64,000 bases of DNA from Nitrospira sp. BO4 (GTDB lineage Bacteria > Nitrospirota > Nitrospiria > Nitrospirales > Nitrospiraceae), in assembly GCA_030144965.1 (NCBI GenBank), contig JAMPUU010000025.1, positions 1 to 64,000 on the forward strand. Direction: 5' to 3'. The notes beneath the pieces were generated by a model. It was not told the origin of the DNA. It did not search any database and saw only the letters and a program-made list of their open reading frames with translations. The position numbers were made by a program, and so were the translations under genes. Of the stretch, positions 44,134-52,452 are shown piece after piece (positions within the stretch are counted from its first letter, which is position 1; each line of letters begins with the position of its first letter).

Positions 44134-44397
44134 GGGGCGGAATTCTACCCCAGCGGGGAATGTGACGCCAGCATGCTCCAGGAGGGCTTCAAATTGACCA
44201 GACCAACCGATCGGGTCGATTCCTACCGCAGTAGATTCGAATATTCCTCAACGCGAGCCTAGCCGAGAAACTACATCGCGGGCCGGTAGTCGCCCCCACG
44301 CCAGGGCTTTGTCTAGTCCACGCCGTAGACACATTATGCTAGTGATAGCTAGTCAGACCATTCGTTCTTTCTATAATTGATTAACCAGGGGGAAAGC

Positions 44398-44841
44398 ATG
44401 AAAATCACGACTTCTCTTTTTCTTCCAATTCTCTTGCTGGGCGGAGTCTCCTGCGGGCCAACCACTGAAACCCTTCAGGCTCCCTTTAAGCTGACTGGCG
44501 ATTTTACGTCGAGCACCTCCGGCAGCAGCCCTCTCCCCGATCCTTCTGCCAAGGTTCGCCACCGATTGGAACAGTTCGTGGCCCATGCCTATGATGGCGT
44601 GAGTTGCGATATTGCGCAGGGGCATGGCGAGTATTTAACGTCTCTAGCGGTCCTCGCCGGGATTCCGATGGACGAGCAGACCGCATTTGGAACGGAAATG
44701 CAGAGCCGCTATGCCGTGCTATCTGATCCTCTCTTGTCGCCTAAAGAGGCCTCGAGGCTGGTTCTGAACCATGCCTGGTCGGCTGGCTATGGAAAGACTG
44801 AAAAAAGCATAACCCGACTGCGGCGAGAGGTTTATGAGTAA
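44398..44841 (+). CDS. DUF3015-like lipoprotein (copy 1)
   Basis: The protein has 147 aa with a signal and lipobox LLLGGVSC, then a Ser/Thr-rich linker. The domain LEQFVAHAYDGVSCDIAQGH, GEYLTSLAVLAGIP resembles DUF3015 proteins. It is probably a membrane-anchored periplasmic protein of unknown role. AGGGGGAAAGC precedes the ATG. The copy at 52453 is about 85 percent identical and carries similar upstream DNA. Confidence 0.8.
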   Translation: MKITTSLFLPILLLGGVSCGPTTETLQAPFKLTGDFTSSTSGSSPLPDPSAKVRHRLEQFVAHAYDGVSCDIAQGHGEYLTSLAVLAGIPMDEQTAFGTEMQSRYAVLSDPLLSPKEASRLVLNHAWSAGYGKTEKSITRLRREVYE

Positions 44842-45281
44842 GCTTGGACTAGTAAGGGGGAGGTTATCGAACTTCTCCCCTGGGCAGCATCCGACAAGAT
44901 AGGGAATTGTGCCGTCATTGCTTTTGGCCATCGCGACGTTCACGCCGCCTACACCCGACTGTGGCTAGGCGCTGATTTGCTCTATGCGTTCGGAAAATGC
45001 TTCGATGTTATGGACCGGAGGTTTGATTATTTGTTACCCAGGAAACTTGTTTTTGAGATAGTTCCGAATCTCCTTGAGTTGTTTTTAATAGATCTGTTTC
45101 GTCAGGCGCTGTCATAGCGGTTTGATGTCACTCCCACAAATAGAAGACTATTCCACCTTCCTAATCACAATAGCCCGTAATCCAGTTCTTTTAAGCCTCT
45201 CAAACAGACGTACGCCGCTGTGTATCGGCGATAGATGCGTCCGCACCTTGCCCTTGAGTCTGATAGACAAATCAAGATTGT
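44842..45281. other. Intergenic with a hairpin after the lipoprotein gene
   Basis: An inverted repeat GGGGGAG/CTTCTCCCC at about 44856-44881 follows the stop and may help end transcription, though it lacks a T run. No gene is supported in the rest. Confidence 0.35.
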
Positions 45282-45371
45282 CTATCTTTTCTCTTCCTCT
45301 GGAATTGAGGCCCAAATCATGAGGCCCCACAAGAACACGACAATGGCAACCATGGGATAAATGTCATCCAT
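45282..45371 (-). CDS. Tiny single-helix membrane peptide (29 aa)
   Basis: The sequence MDDIYPMVAIVVFLWGLMIW, then ASIPEEEKR, is one hydrophobic helix with an acidic start and charged tail. AGGTGAGAAAG precedes the ATG. Similar-sized peptides occur at 49629, 53913 and 54187. The product is too short for family assignment. Confidence 0.5.
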   Translation of the reverse strand: MDDIYPMVAIVVFLWGLMIWASIPEEEKR

Positions 45372-45787
45372 CTTTCTCACCTCACATTTGCCCTTCCTTC
45401 GTGTTTGGACTCCATATTCCAAGCTAAGCGTATGATAGTCAGCAGCAGGGTGGCTCAGTACTGGGAAGACCTCGCGGGGATGAAACAGTCCGGGAAAACC
45501 TCCAGTTTGTTGGTGGGCCTATGCCAACCCCCTACTTGGTGCGTGATAAATCCGTAGGACTTAATAGCAAGGGCATGCCTGGTACATTCCGGGGCTCTTA
45601 TCAACCATACTTTGACCAGGGTTCGTCTTCGCTCATGGCTCCTTCGCCACACGCGGAGAAGGTGAGACCGTTGCGCTGCAACGAGGACGTTGAATCATCG
45701 TCTAATATAGCGGTGTTAGGAGCCACCCCCACTATATTCGCTAGGGACTAAGCTAGTCGTTCCTCGCCATGCCATGAGTTAAGAGAT
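45372..45787. other. Intergenic, no supported gene
   Basis: Only shadow-type frames are seen here. No repeat or RNA gene was recognised. Confidence 0.3.
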
Positions 45788-46012
45788 ATGTGAAATGGGA
45801 TCAATTCTAAGGGAGAGCTCAAACGACAGTGGGGGAAGTTTACCGATGATGATCTGATGCAGATTGAAGGAAACTACGCCAAGTTCAAAGGTAAGGTCCA
45901 AGAACGCTACGGCGACCGTAAGGACGAGCTCGAAACCTGAGCTGATAAATGGTATGCCGGATCAATCGATGCCGCGAAAAAGGGCGGCGATACTAGCACC
46001 TCAAAAAGGTAA
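45788..46012 (+). pseudogene. CsbD family stress protein, decayed
   Basis: After a frame-shifted beginning (M-KWDQF-type text), one frame reads WGKFTDDDLMQIEGNYAKFK, GKVQERYGDRKDELET, a TGA, then ADKWYAGSIDAAKKGG and a TAA. This is the complete CsbD pattern of about 70 residues with one frameshift and at least one nonsense codon. CsbD is a small general-stress protein. Confidence 0.75.
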
Positions 46013-46310
46013 TGCCCCGCCATTTAGGCAGGTTTCCATCCAGTGAGCGGCGGTAGTTTCTATATCGACTGAGGGGTATGTAGTTCTTGCTCTTGTTCCC
46101 TGATTTTTAAACGCGATGCTTCCTGATGTCTGTGTGCTGGGTGATTCTTTAGCTGGCTTGAATGACAGTCCGAGGCGGGTCAGCAGCGCCCCAATTTTAC
46201 GCAGCGTCTGTTCTCCGCACCCCTTATTGATCAAGATTTGATGCTCAGTCGTATTGAGGAGGTCAGCCAGTGTGATGATGCCAGCATGTCTGAGGCAGGC
46301 TAATACACGA
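46001..46310 (-). pseudogene. RNA polymerase alpha-CTD-like helix-hairpin-helix protein, no start
   Basis: The minus-strand frame reads ACLRHAGIITLADLLNTTEH, QILINKGCGEQTLRKIGALL, TRLGLSF. This follows the alpha subunit C-terminal domain pattern (xAxIxTLxDLLxxTExxLLxxKGxGxxxLxxIxxxLxxxGL). A stop lies upstream without ATG or GTG before the domain, although a TTG at 46234 lies inside it. It may be a truncated gene. The 45-residue tail is unrelated. Confidence 0.5.
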
Positions 46311-46334
46311 GGCCATTAAAGGAAAGGAGTTGTT

Positions 46335-46724
46335 ATGGGGGAGTTACCTGGTTTATTTAGAGTGCTTTCCTTGTCGGTATCTCTGCTATGCGTGCTAAGC
46401 GGCTGTACAAAGGCCTTAATCCACGACGATGTGAAATCTGCTAAGACCGGCACCCATTGTTCAGGGTCCGAGGGAGTGGATAATTCGTCTTTGGCTGTTC
46501 TTCCGATTCCTGTGTTGGCATTCTTCGTCCCTCACATAACCCTGCACGACATCAAAGCCGATGATTATCTGAAACGTTGTGGCGAACCAACGAAGTTAAT
46601 CAACCGCCATGTGACAGTGGACCGCACTGTCTGTATCCCAGCGTCACTGACCCGCATCATCAGCCTGGGTATTTGGCAATGGTGCCCGGCAAGCGTGTCG
46701 TGGGAGGCGGATGTCACGACATAA
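46335..46724 (+). CDS. Putative lipoprotein
   Basis: The 129-aa protein has signal peptide and lipobox LLCVLSGC and a second hydrophobic stretch (LPIPVLAFFVPHITL). The C-terminal portion has CGEPTKLINRHVTVDRTVC. AAAGGAG precedes the ATG. No family is recognised. It is probably attached to the membrane facing the periplasm. Confidence 0.65.
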   Translation: MGELPGLFRVLSLSVSLLCVLSGCTKALIHDDVKSAKTGTHCSGSEGVDNSSLAVLPIPVLAFFVPHITLHDIKADDYLKRCGEPTKLINRHVTVDRTVCIPASLTRIISLGIWQWCPASVSWEADVTT

Positions 46725-46938
46725 GTGAAAGAGTACTGTCCCGGGGCCATGCCTACTCCAATATGGCCTTTATGTCCGCTTGTGATCATACGCGACCCAA
46801 TCATCAGAGTGGTTCAAATTGATTTCTTTTTGGATCCGCGAGAGGAGGGTCGATACCCGAATAAATCAAGCCGCAGGTGACAAGACGATCTTGCCAGACG
46901 GATTTTAATAGCCTCTGTTAAGGTCCTTTTGCCCTAGT

Positions 46939-47040
46939 GTCGACAAGAGTACCAAGTTGTATACGGTGAAGACAGGAGACGTGGTCAAAGCTTATGTCAC
47001 GGAGCAAGGCCATGCGACCACGCTGCAGCGTGATAATTGA
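46939..47040 (+). pseudogene. HVDK-domain C-terminal remnant
   Basis: The frame VDKSTKLYTVKTGDVVKAYV, then TEQGHATTLQRDN and TGA matches the last third of the HVDK domain at 42526. The upstream signal peptide and first strands are missing. Confidence 0.6.
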
Positions 47041-47153
47041 GGAAGTCCGTCAGTAGATGCGCATAGTGGCATTATACAGACCCTATCATGAAGGGGCAGG
47101 ATACCCTAAACAAGCATAAGGGTATCCGTTATGTCTCAGAAAGCGATGGCTCC

Positions 47154-47321
47154 ATGGATTTTATTCGCCAGGAAGTGAATTTATTTGTGTACGCCTCGGA
47201 GCATCTGCTGGGAGATGGCGTGTTACCAGAGGAACTGACGACGGATGAGCGAGATATCATTCAATACTATCTCGTTTCTATGGCCGGGAAGTTCCCCGTC
47301 GCATGCCGGTCTTTGCTGTAG
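47154..47321 (+). CDS. SP-B family small protein (55 aa)
   Basis: The product DFIRQEVNLFVYASEHLLGD, ELTTDERDIIQYYLVSMAGK, FPVACRSLL has the SP-B layout. The ATG at 47154 is chosen by comparison with other family members. An in-frame ATG at 47088 adds 22 residues not seen elsewhere. Neither has a strong ribosome site. Confidence 0.55.
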   Translation: MDFIRQEVNLFVYASEHLLGDGVLPEELTTDERDIIQYYLVSMAGKFPVACRSLL

Positions 47322-47349
47322 ATAAGTGAATGCTATCTAGACTTTGCAT

Positions 47350-47440
47350 TTCCGCCCTCCTTTTTGTCCAGGTGTTGCAAACCCAATATGGAACCTTAGC
47401 CTATGACGGGTGGAGGGTGCGCCGATTCGAGGGGCTGGCA
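47350..47440. repeat. Dispersed repeat of about 85 bases (copy 1)
   Basis: This shares CCTCCTTTT, GTGTTGCAAA, CGATATGG/CAATATGGAAC and GGGTGCGCC-type blocks in order with 49825-49905. Neither copy contains a gene. Copy 1 lies upstream of, and facing, an SP-E gene. Copy 2 lies beside a DUF72 scrap. Confidence 0.5.
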
Positions 47441-47471
47441 GGTACTTAGGTCCACTTGCCTTGAGTACCCG

Positions 47472-47729
47472 TCAGTGGATCATGTCGCGTAATCGACTCG
47501 GACGCAGAGGCGGCAAAGCATATGGTTCAAATGCATCGACGATCTGTTTCGCTTCCTTCCAGGCAGCCGATTTGGCCTCTTGGCGGGACGAGAAGGTACC
47601 CTCAAGGTGCCCTTCCTGACACCTCCAGCAGGCTTGCTTGAATTCAATAATGGCATACGAACATTGCCACGTCCCGTCAGCCTGACAGATGGGGACTAAC
47701 TCGATTCTGCGTTGCTTGTATGTCGGCAA
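47472..47729 (-). CDS. SP-E family small protein
   Basis: The 85-aa protein reads YKQRRIELVPICQADGTWQC, SYAIIEFKQACWRCQEGHLE, GTFSSRQEAKSAAWKEAKQI. It is very similar in layout to 54968-55261 (same Cys-Trp and Gly-xx-Glu-Gly positions). The subgroup has extra cysteines, perhaps for metal. The function is unknown. Confidence 0.72.
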   Translation of the reverse strand: MPTYKQRRIELVPICQADGTWQCSYAIIEFKQACWRCQEGHLEGTFSSRQEAKSAAWKEAKQIVDAFEPYALPPLRPSRLRDMIH

Positions 47730-48140
47730 TGATGATTCTCCCCGCTGAGCTATTTTCCCCCTCGAACACCTACTCGCAACAACTAGGAGTTTCCTCTGTT
47801 TGGGCTAGAAATATTGCTAGAAGGTTTCGTCACCTATCGGAGCACCGGCTAGTAACACAGGTTTCACACGGAAGCAGAGAGGATCATCAGGCTGACTCAC
47901 ACTAGTCTGTAGGAAATACCCACGGCTATGAATAAAGTGTACTAGGGGCAATCAGCCCTTTACCCAAGCCTAGTCACCCTAGGGCCTTTTTGTGCTGACC
48001 AGGCGAGAGAGGCGGCCCTAGCTATCCCCTCGTCACAAGTATACATAAGGAGCTGAATACGACGACCGATTCTCACTGGTCAGGCGAGAGTGCTAGATAG
48101 ATGGGCTGAACGACAGATTCGTCTTTGCGGAGAATAGCAG
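47730..48140. other. Intergenic, no supported gene
   Basis: The stretch upstream of both neighbours should hold promoters for the divergent SP-E and SP-A genes. No conserved element is obvious. Confidence 0.3.
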
Positions 48141-48329
48141 GTGGACAACATCGTCCAGGTAAATAAGGATCTGTATTTGAACATTGCCGAGTCGGTCAAA
48201 ATCGAGGCTCATGGAAACAGTTTCCGCATTTCGATCAGGAATGGCAATGGGTCTCTGACCGAATATTACTGTCATCCCGAGGCGCCGGGGTACAACAAAC
48301 TGAAAGAGCTCCTAACTAAAACCAAATAA
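48141..48329 (+). CDS. SP-A family small protein (intact copy)
   Basis: The 62-aa protein from a GTG reads NIVQVNKDLYLNIAESVKIE, SFRISIRNGNGSLTEYYCH, APGYNKLKELLTKTK. It is paired with the SP-E gene 41 bases downstream, exactly the spacing seen at 29616-29846. This indicates that the pair moves or duplicates as a unit. Confidence 0.8.
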   Translation: MDNIVQVNKDLYLNIAESVKIEAHGNSFRISIRNGNGSLTEYYCHPEAPGYNKLKELLTKTK

Positions 48330-48370
48330 GGGAGGCATCGTCGCCGAGGTTCCCAACAGTTTATGTAATC

Positions 48371-48652
48371 ATGTTTACTCCTTTGCGTGACTTTTATTAT
48401 GCGGGATACATAATCAGATTGGATCCCCAACGCCACGAGGATGGACAATGGGGATGTCAGTACTCCATTCTTATGGAGGGCCTGAGAGTCAAGGTGAATT
48501 CGAAAGGGGGATGTATCACATCGCAGTTCCTCACCTCGCTTGCTGCCGAAATCGCTGCCTTGAAAGCCGCCAAAGTCCAGATAGATTCTGAACTTGCCCC
48601 CCAGCGCTTAAATAAACGGACAGAGGACGCTGAGAAATTGTCCCTGGCTTGA
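48371..48652 (+). CDS. SP-E family small protein with tail
   Basis: The 93-aa protein reads FTPLRDFYYAGYIIRLDPQR, EDGQWGCQYSILMEGL, SLAAEIAALKAAKVQIDSE, then an 18-residue polar tail missing in the 29846 copy. It is otherwise the partner of the upstream SP-A gene. Confidence 0.78.
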   Translation: MFTPLRDFYYAGYIIRLDPQRHEDGQWGCQYSILMEGLRVKVNSKGGCITSQFLTSLAAEIAALKAAKVQIDSELAPQRLNKRTEDAEKLSLA

Positions 48653-48901
48653 CTAGGCTGAAGCCAAGCGGTCGCTTAGTCGCTACATTTTCCCCTAAAA
48701 AGCATGAATCCATTTGGATTCTACCTGTATCCAAATGATCCACCTCATCGCACCTCTTGTTACCAGACACACGACAATACGTGTGAATGCATATCCTTTC
48801 CGCGAAATCGCCGTAGGCTCATTACTTGCTGTCCATTCGGGCATGGAATTTTCTATTCGACATGGTTCCTGAGAACGAGGAGCAAACAGGAAACGATTGG
48901 G

Positions 48902-49501
48902 ATGGTGAACCAGGATAGTGACATGGCTGCTGATGCGTTCCGAAAGTTGGAGAGGAATTTTCGAGCACAAGCACATTTTGAGGCTCCCTATGAGAGAGCC
49001 CTTGGCAAACTGACCATCCGTTTTTCCCTACTCCATATCTCCTTGGAAAGTTTTGCCTGGGACGCATGGGGGCTTGCCACTCGGACGGCCCACGTTCTGA
49101 CAAGGGACTTGTCTACTAAACATCTGGTGGAGAAATTACGCTCCAGCGAGGAATGGCTCCTCTACAAAGAGAAGGACCGCGAATATTTTCGGGGGATTCT
49201 GAATAGGATAGAAAGCGTGGCCAGTCGAAGGAATGAGTTAGTGCGTTCACTCTGGTTGATCGACGCGGGTACACCTGTACGGTCTTTCAATCGAAAAAAG
49301 CAAGCAGGTGGGAATGTCGCGTCAGTGGATGAAATCAACCGGTTAAGTCGGACGATCACCGAAATTCTGGCAGACTTGCTAGCATTCCGAGAGAGAAGGC
49401 CGTTGGAGCAGGTTGGGCTGGGCCTTAACGCAGACCACAACAATGCAGCATGTGGCAGTCGTGGTGCCACGGCGATGGCAGAGCACTATGACACACCATG
49501 A
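48902..49501 (+). CDS. Hypothetical helical protein
   Basis: The 199-aa product from 48902 is helical (ERALGKLTIRFSLLHISLES, LVEKLRSSEEWLLYKEKDRE, VDEINRLSRTITEILADLLA). No signal, membrane segment or cysteine motif is visible. An ATG at 48923 with AGGATAG upstream is an alternative start. No family is recognised. Confidence 0.6.
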   Translation: MVNQDSDMAADAFRKLERNFRAQAHFEAPYERALGKLTIRFSLLHISLESFAWDAWGLATRTAHVLTRDLSTKHLVEKLRSSEEWLLYKEKDREYFRGILNRIESVASRRNELVRSLWLIDAGTPVRSFNRKKQAGGNVASVDEINRLSRTITEILADLLAFRERRPLEQVGLGLNADHNNAACGSRGATAMAEHYDTP

Positions 49502-49628
49502 TCCATCGGGTTCTGAGTCATTACCAGCAAAAACTGGCGTTATCAAGAAAATACGCTAGAGTTGTTCGAACATGTCGGGACAGCAATATTTAGGGGACCA
49601 CGACAATTTAGAAAGGGGGTGAGAATCG

Positions 49629-49715
49629 ATGGGATCACTGGCTATCGAACTGAGTATCTTGAGTGCCATTGTGGGGGTGATGTATACGCTGGCCTTATTA
49701 GTAGGCCGCGAATAG
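49629..49715 (+). CDS. Tiny single-helix membrane peptide (28 aa)
   Basis: The sequence MGSLAIELSILSAIVGVMYT, then LALLVGRE, is one hydrophobic helix. AAAGGGGGTGAG precedes the ATG, a strong ribosome site, which supports translation of so short a frame. Confidence 0.5.
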   Translation: MGSLAIELSILSAIVGVMYTLALLVGRE

Positions 49716-49899
49716 ATCGTTGTGCCTCACTTGATATCTGGTAAGGGTAAGGTACAACAACATGCTGGCAGGACCATCTTTGACGCGTCTACAAAGTTAA
49801 AAAGCGGTTAGTACTTGCCGCTACCCTCCTTTTGTCCTCGTGTTGCAAAGTCGATATGGGAACCCAAGCTTATGCCGGGGGCAGGGTGCGCCTGTTCGT

Positions 49900-50112
49900 G
49901 AGACAGTTCTTTGTACGAGAACCGAGGATAAATAAATCGACAGCTAGGTGTCTTTGCCGTTCTTGGGCATGGTAGACAACCGCGATATGCGGCTCAAACT
50001 TCGTGTCGCGAAATGGCGTCAGACGAGATCCTGAAGATCTTCGCGTTGAGAAAGTTAGGATTGGATTGAGCAGCGGCTTACCCTCATATGTCCTAGTAAT
50101 CGTCCTAGGCAT
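49900..50112 (-). pseudogene. DUF72 internal scrap
   Basis: The minus strand reads RTYEGKPLLNP, then after a frame change text like FLNAKIFRIS, then LTPFRDTKFEPHIAVVYHAQ. These correspond to the YNGKPLF, FLDAKLFRDLVLTPFQEAKF and adjoining parts of the DUF72 remnant at 43245, with a deletion between. It is a fragment only. Confidence 0.5.
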
Positions 50113-50197
50113 TGTCCTAGTACCACTTTCTACCCAGTCCTAGATAATCGACCATCCAGAAGCAATCAAAGCAATTGACTCCCAAGAAAGCGCAATC

Positions 50198-50386
50198 ATG
50201 ACTAGTAGGACCGTTAAATACTGTTCGAGATGTTCTGACTTGTTATCGATGTTACGAGCCAGCAGTGAAAATAGTATTCGGCGTTTCCGGACTAGTGTCC
50301 GGCAGCTTCGTCCAGTCGACATGAAGGGAACATGCGATAAATGTGGACGGACGGAGGGTCTGATTTATTTTCAGTTCCCAGGCTAA
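50198..50386 (+). CDS. SP-D zinc-ribbon small protein
   Basis: The 62-aa protein reads VKYCSRCSDLLSML, IRRFRTSVRQLRPVD, GTCDKCGRTEGLIYFQFPG. It is the closest paralogue of 25670-25855, including the small gene that follows, which here is reduced to 9 codons at 50402. Confidence 0.72.
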   Translation: MTSRTVKYCSRCSDLLSMLRASSENSIRRFRTSVRQLRPVDMKGTCDKCGRTEGLIYFQFPG

Positions 50387-50401
50387 CCTCGCAGGAATCA
50401 C

Positions 50402-50431
50402 ATGCCTCATTCCAACGAATTCTATGACTAA
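50402..50431 (+). pseudogene. Truncated start of the coiled-coil partner gene
   Basis: ATG-CCT-CAT-TCC-AAC... encodes MPHSNEFYD and a TAA. It matches the first codons of the 25870 gene (MQHSN) in the same position after a zinc-ribbon gene. The next SP-D gene starts inside it at 50424. Confidence 0.5.
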
Positions 50432-50630
50432 AACAGTCAAGTACTGTGGGAAGTGCAGTGACCGGTTGTCGTCAATCACTCCGAGGACCGAAAGGCAAAT
50501 TGAATACTATAGGGCCAGCCTCTTCCAGTTTGCGGTACTCGGTCAGGATAGGCTTCCTCTCACTCAACAGGGCATATGCGATAACTGCGGACACGAAGCA
50601 CTTCTCACTTATTATCGAATACCAAGCTGA
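50424..50630 (+). CDS. SP-D zinc-ribbon small protein
   Basis: The 68-aa protein reads VKYCGKCSDRLSSI, QIEYYRASLFQFAV, GICDNCGHEALLTYYRIPS. It is 38 bases from the previous SP-D gene. It has an 8-residue longer linker than the 50198 copy. Confidence 0.7.
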   Translation: MTKTVKYCGKCSDRLSSITPRTERQIEYYRASLFQFAVLGQDRLPLTQQGICDNCGHEALLTYYRIPS

Positions 50631-50689
50631 CCTCATCGCCTTATACCCGGCAGCTCGCTCAGAAAACTAGCTCTTATTTGAGGTATGCG

Positions 50690-50811
50690 GATCGAGGTGA
50701 AGGCGTTTCTGAGGGAACCTTTCATTCTCCCAGCGGGGCCAGGGTGGCCGCTCTCCTCGCGGCAGAAGGCGCCGCTTGGTTCTTGGATAAAACCACTTCG
50801 TCCAGCTGTGT
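50690..50811 (+). pseudogene. SP-E C-terminal remnant
   Basis: The frame GVSEGTFHSPSGARVAALLA, then AEGAAWFLDKTT matches the end of SP-E proteins (EGTFSSRQEAKSAAWKEAKQ). No QADGxW part is upstream. It abuts the receiver gene start. Confidence 0.45.
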
Positions 50812-51231
50812 GTGGCTATGGAACGTAACCCCGATTCCGACAACTCCAGTGCACAATCATCCCAGCCCGTTCGCGTGCTCGTGGTCGAGAATCATCGCCT
50901 GATCCGCCAGGAGTTGCGAAACATGGTGAATGCCTCTGGTGAGTTCACGGTGGTCGGAGAAGCAGAAAACGGAGAGCTGGCCTGCGTGTTGGCGCAACAG
51001 GTGCAGCCCCATGTTATCTTAATGGATGTGAGCATGCCCAGGATGAACGGCATCGTAGCGACGCGGTGGATCAAGGATACGCTCCCCAAGATCGTCATTA
51101 TCGGGCTCTCGGTTTATCCAAGTGCCGCAGTGGCTCAGGACATGAAAGCCGCAGGCGCGTCGGCCTACCTGACGAAGGAAGCCTCGCCAGAGGAGTTATA
51201 CCAGGCCATCCGCGCGGCCCTGACCGTGTAA
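50812..51231 (+). CDS. Stand-alone receiver with altered acidic pocket (paralogue)
   Basis: The 139-aa protein from GTG has [13 protein letters not shown] (Glu-Asn instead of Asp-Asp), phospho-acceptor Asp in [11 protein letters not shown] and Lys in YLTKEA. It is about 80 percent identical by eye to 24178-24597, which carries the same Glu-Asn change, so the altered pocket is conserved. No DNA-binding domain is present. Confidence 0.85.
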   Translation: MAMERNPDSDNSSAQSSQPVRVLVVENHRLIRQELRNMVNASGEFTVVGEAENGELACVLAQQVQPHVILMDVSMPRMNGIVATRWIKDTLPKIVIIGLSVYPSAAVAQDMKAAGASAYLTKEASPEELYQAIRAALTV

Positions 51232-51363
51232 TAGTCGATTGCTTACCCAACGCCTCGACATGACCTGACCGTGAGCCTTGCTTATAAACCCGTAACCAGC
51301 ATTCTCCGGTTGACCTACCCGCCAGTAAAGCCTAGGCTTAACAGTGTATCCTATAACTACATC

Positions 51364-51404
51364 TGACGGCGGCCTCATGGAAGGCCTGACCGCCGACTTT
51401 GGTG
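51364..51404. repeat. Loose copy of the 48-base dispersed repeat
   Basis: GACGGCGGCC...GGAAGGCC...CCGCCGAC...TTGGTGAG follows the same outline as 24733-24780 and 28549-28596. Like the first copy, it lies roughly 130 bases after a receiver gene. Confidence 0.4.
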
Positions 51405-51422
51405 AGAAAAGGCAGTCGCGCG

Positions 51423-51764
51423 ATGATATCTCTCCGAAAAGAAGTTAAGGACTATTCCCGCACTTGTGAACACCTCATTTCTGCAGCGGCTTCGCCAGAT
51501 TCCATTCCTCTCACTCAGGACGAGATGGATTGGATATCATATTACACAGCTGAGATGACCAACGTTATCGACCAACTCGTGCATAAATCCAAAACACAGA
51601 GGCTACACCATCGGCAAACAATACGAGACTTCGCCATTGCCTCTGAGGCCTTGTTCCTCATGGATGGCCTTTCGGAAGGCGAAAAAGACAGCATCCGCCA
51701 ATCGGTATCAGATGTAACAACACAGGTTCTGGATGAACAGAAAGATCCCGCATTGGATCGGTAA
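51423..51764 (+). CDS. Double-domain SP-B protein
   Basis: The 113-aa protein has two SP-B units: LRKEVKDYSRTCEHLISAAA with LTQDEMDWISYYTAEM, then IRDFAIASEALFLMDGLSEG with EKDSIRQSVSDVTTQVL. The internal duplication shows the unit is a self-contained two-helix domain. The ATG follows a purine-rich GAGAAAAGG. Confidence 0.65.
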   Translation: MISLRKEVKDYSRTCEHLISAAASPDSIPLTQDEMDWISYYTAEMTNVIDQLVHKSKTQRLHHRQTIRDFAIASEALFLMDGLSEGEKDSIRQSVSDVTTQVLDEQKDPALDR

Positions 51765-51930
51765 TTCACGCAGTTAACGCGATGGTCACGGTGGGGTTAA
51801 ATCCTGACGGAATCGCCGCCCCGTAACAAACCTGTTCGAACCGTGAAGCTTCCCGCCGTCGTGAGCGACTAATCTACAATCTCAATAGGTTGCGTGATCA
51901 AGCCGATGGTAGATCTGCCATCCACCTGAC

Positions 51931-52005
51931 ATGTTCACCCCGCTACGTGAATTTTATCATGCGGGATACATGATCAAATTGACTCCCGATCTACATGTCC
52001 GAACC
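51931..52005 (+). pseudogene. SP-E N-terminal fragment
   Basis: The fragment starts MFTPLREFYHAGYMIKLTPD and is lost where the DUF72 fragment begins (opposite strand). It matches the first 20 residues of 29846 and 48371. It marks the left edge of the duplicated DUF72/lipoprotein block. Confidence 0.6.
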
Positions 52006-52010
52006 CCTCA

Positions 52011-52312
52011 TCAGTCCACGACTGCTTGCAGCGCATTCATTAACGCCTGAACCGTCAACGGAGCATTCCCCTCGCACCGGTTGTTGACGATGACGTAGGC
52101 TCGCCGATTCTCTGCCACCGCTGTCTTCACTAGCTCCATCGTATCCCGCCGCATGTCCGGCAGCTCTCTCACCATCTTGTTGTACGGCTCGGCTCGTTTC
52201 TTTGCGGCTTCATAGGACATCTTTAAAGAAGTCAGGAGACAGAGCACCGTGAAAGGCACCGTGAATGCTTCCATGCGCTTGTGTTGGTCGGCTAAGGACG
52301 GCTGCCCGCGGC
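52011..52312 (-). pseudogene. DUF72 C-terminal fragment
   Basis: The frame PSLADQHKRMEAFTVPFTVL, LTSLKMSYEAAKKRAEPYN, AYVIVNNRCEGNAPLTVQAL corresponds to the last 95 residues of the DUF72 remnant at 43245. Here the frame is open where the other copy has its frameshift. The N-terminal 200 residues are absent. Confidence 0.75.
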
Positions 52313-52452
52313 TGGGGGGCTATAGCGAGACTGTTTCGCCTTCAAGTCGAAGCCAGGGGATTGTCTAGTCCATGCCGGAGCATGCACCATGCTAAGAACA
52401 ATTAGACACATCATTCATTCTTCCAATGCACTCGATTACCCAGGAGGAAAAC

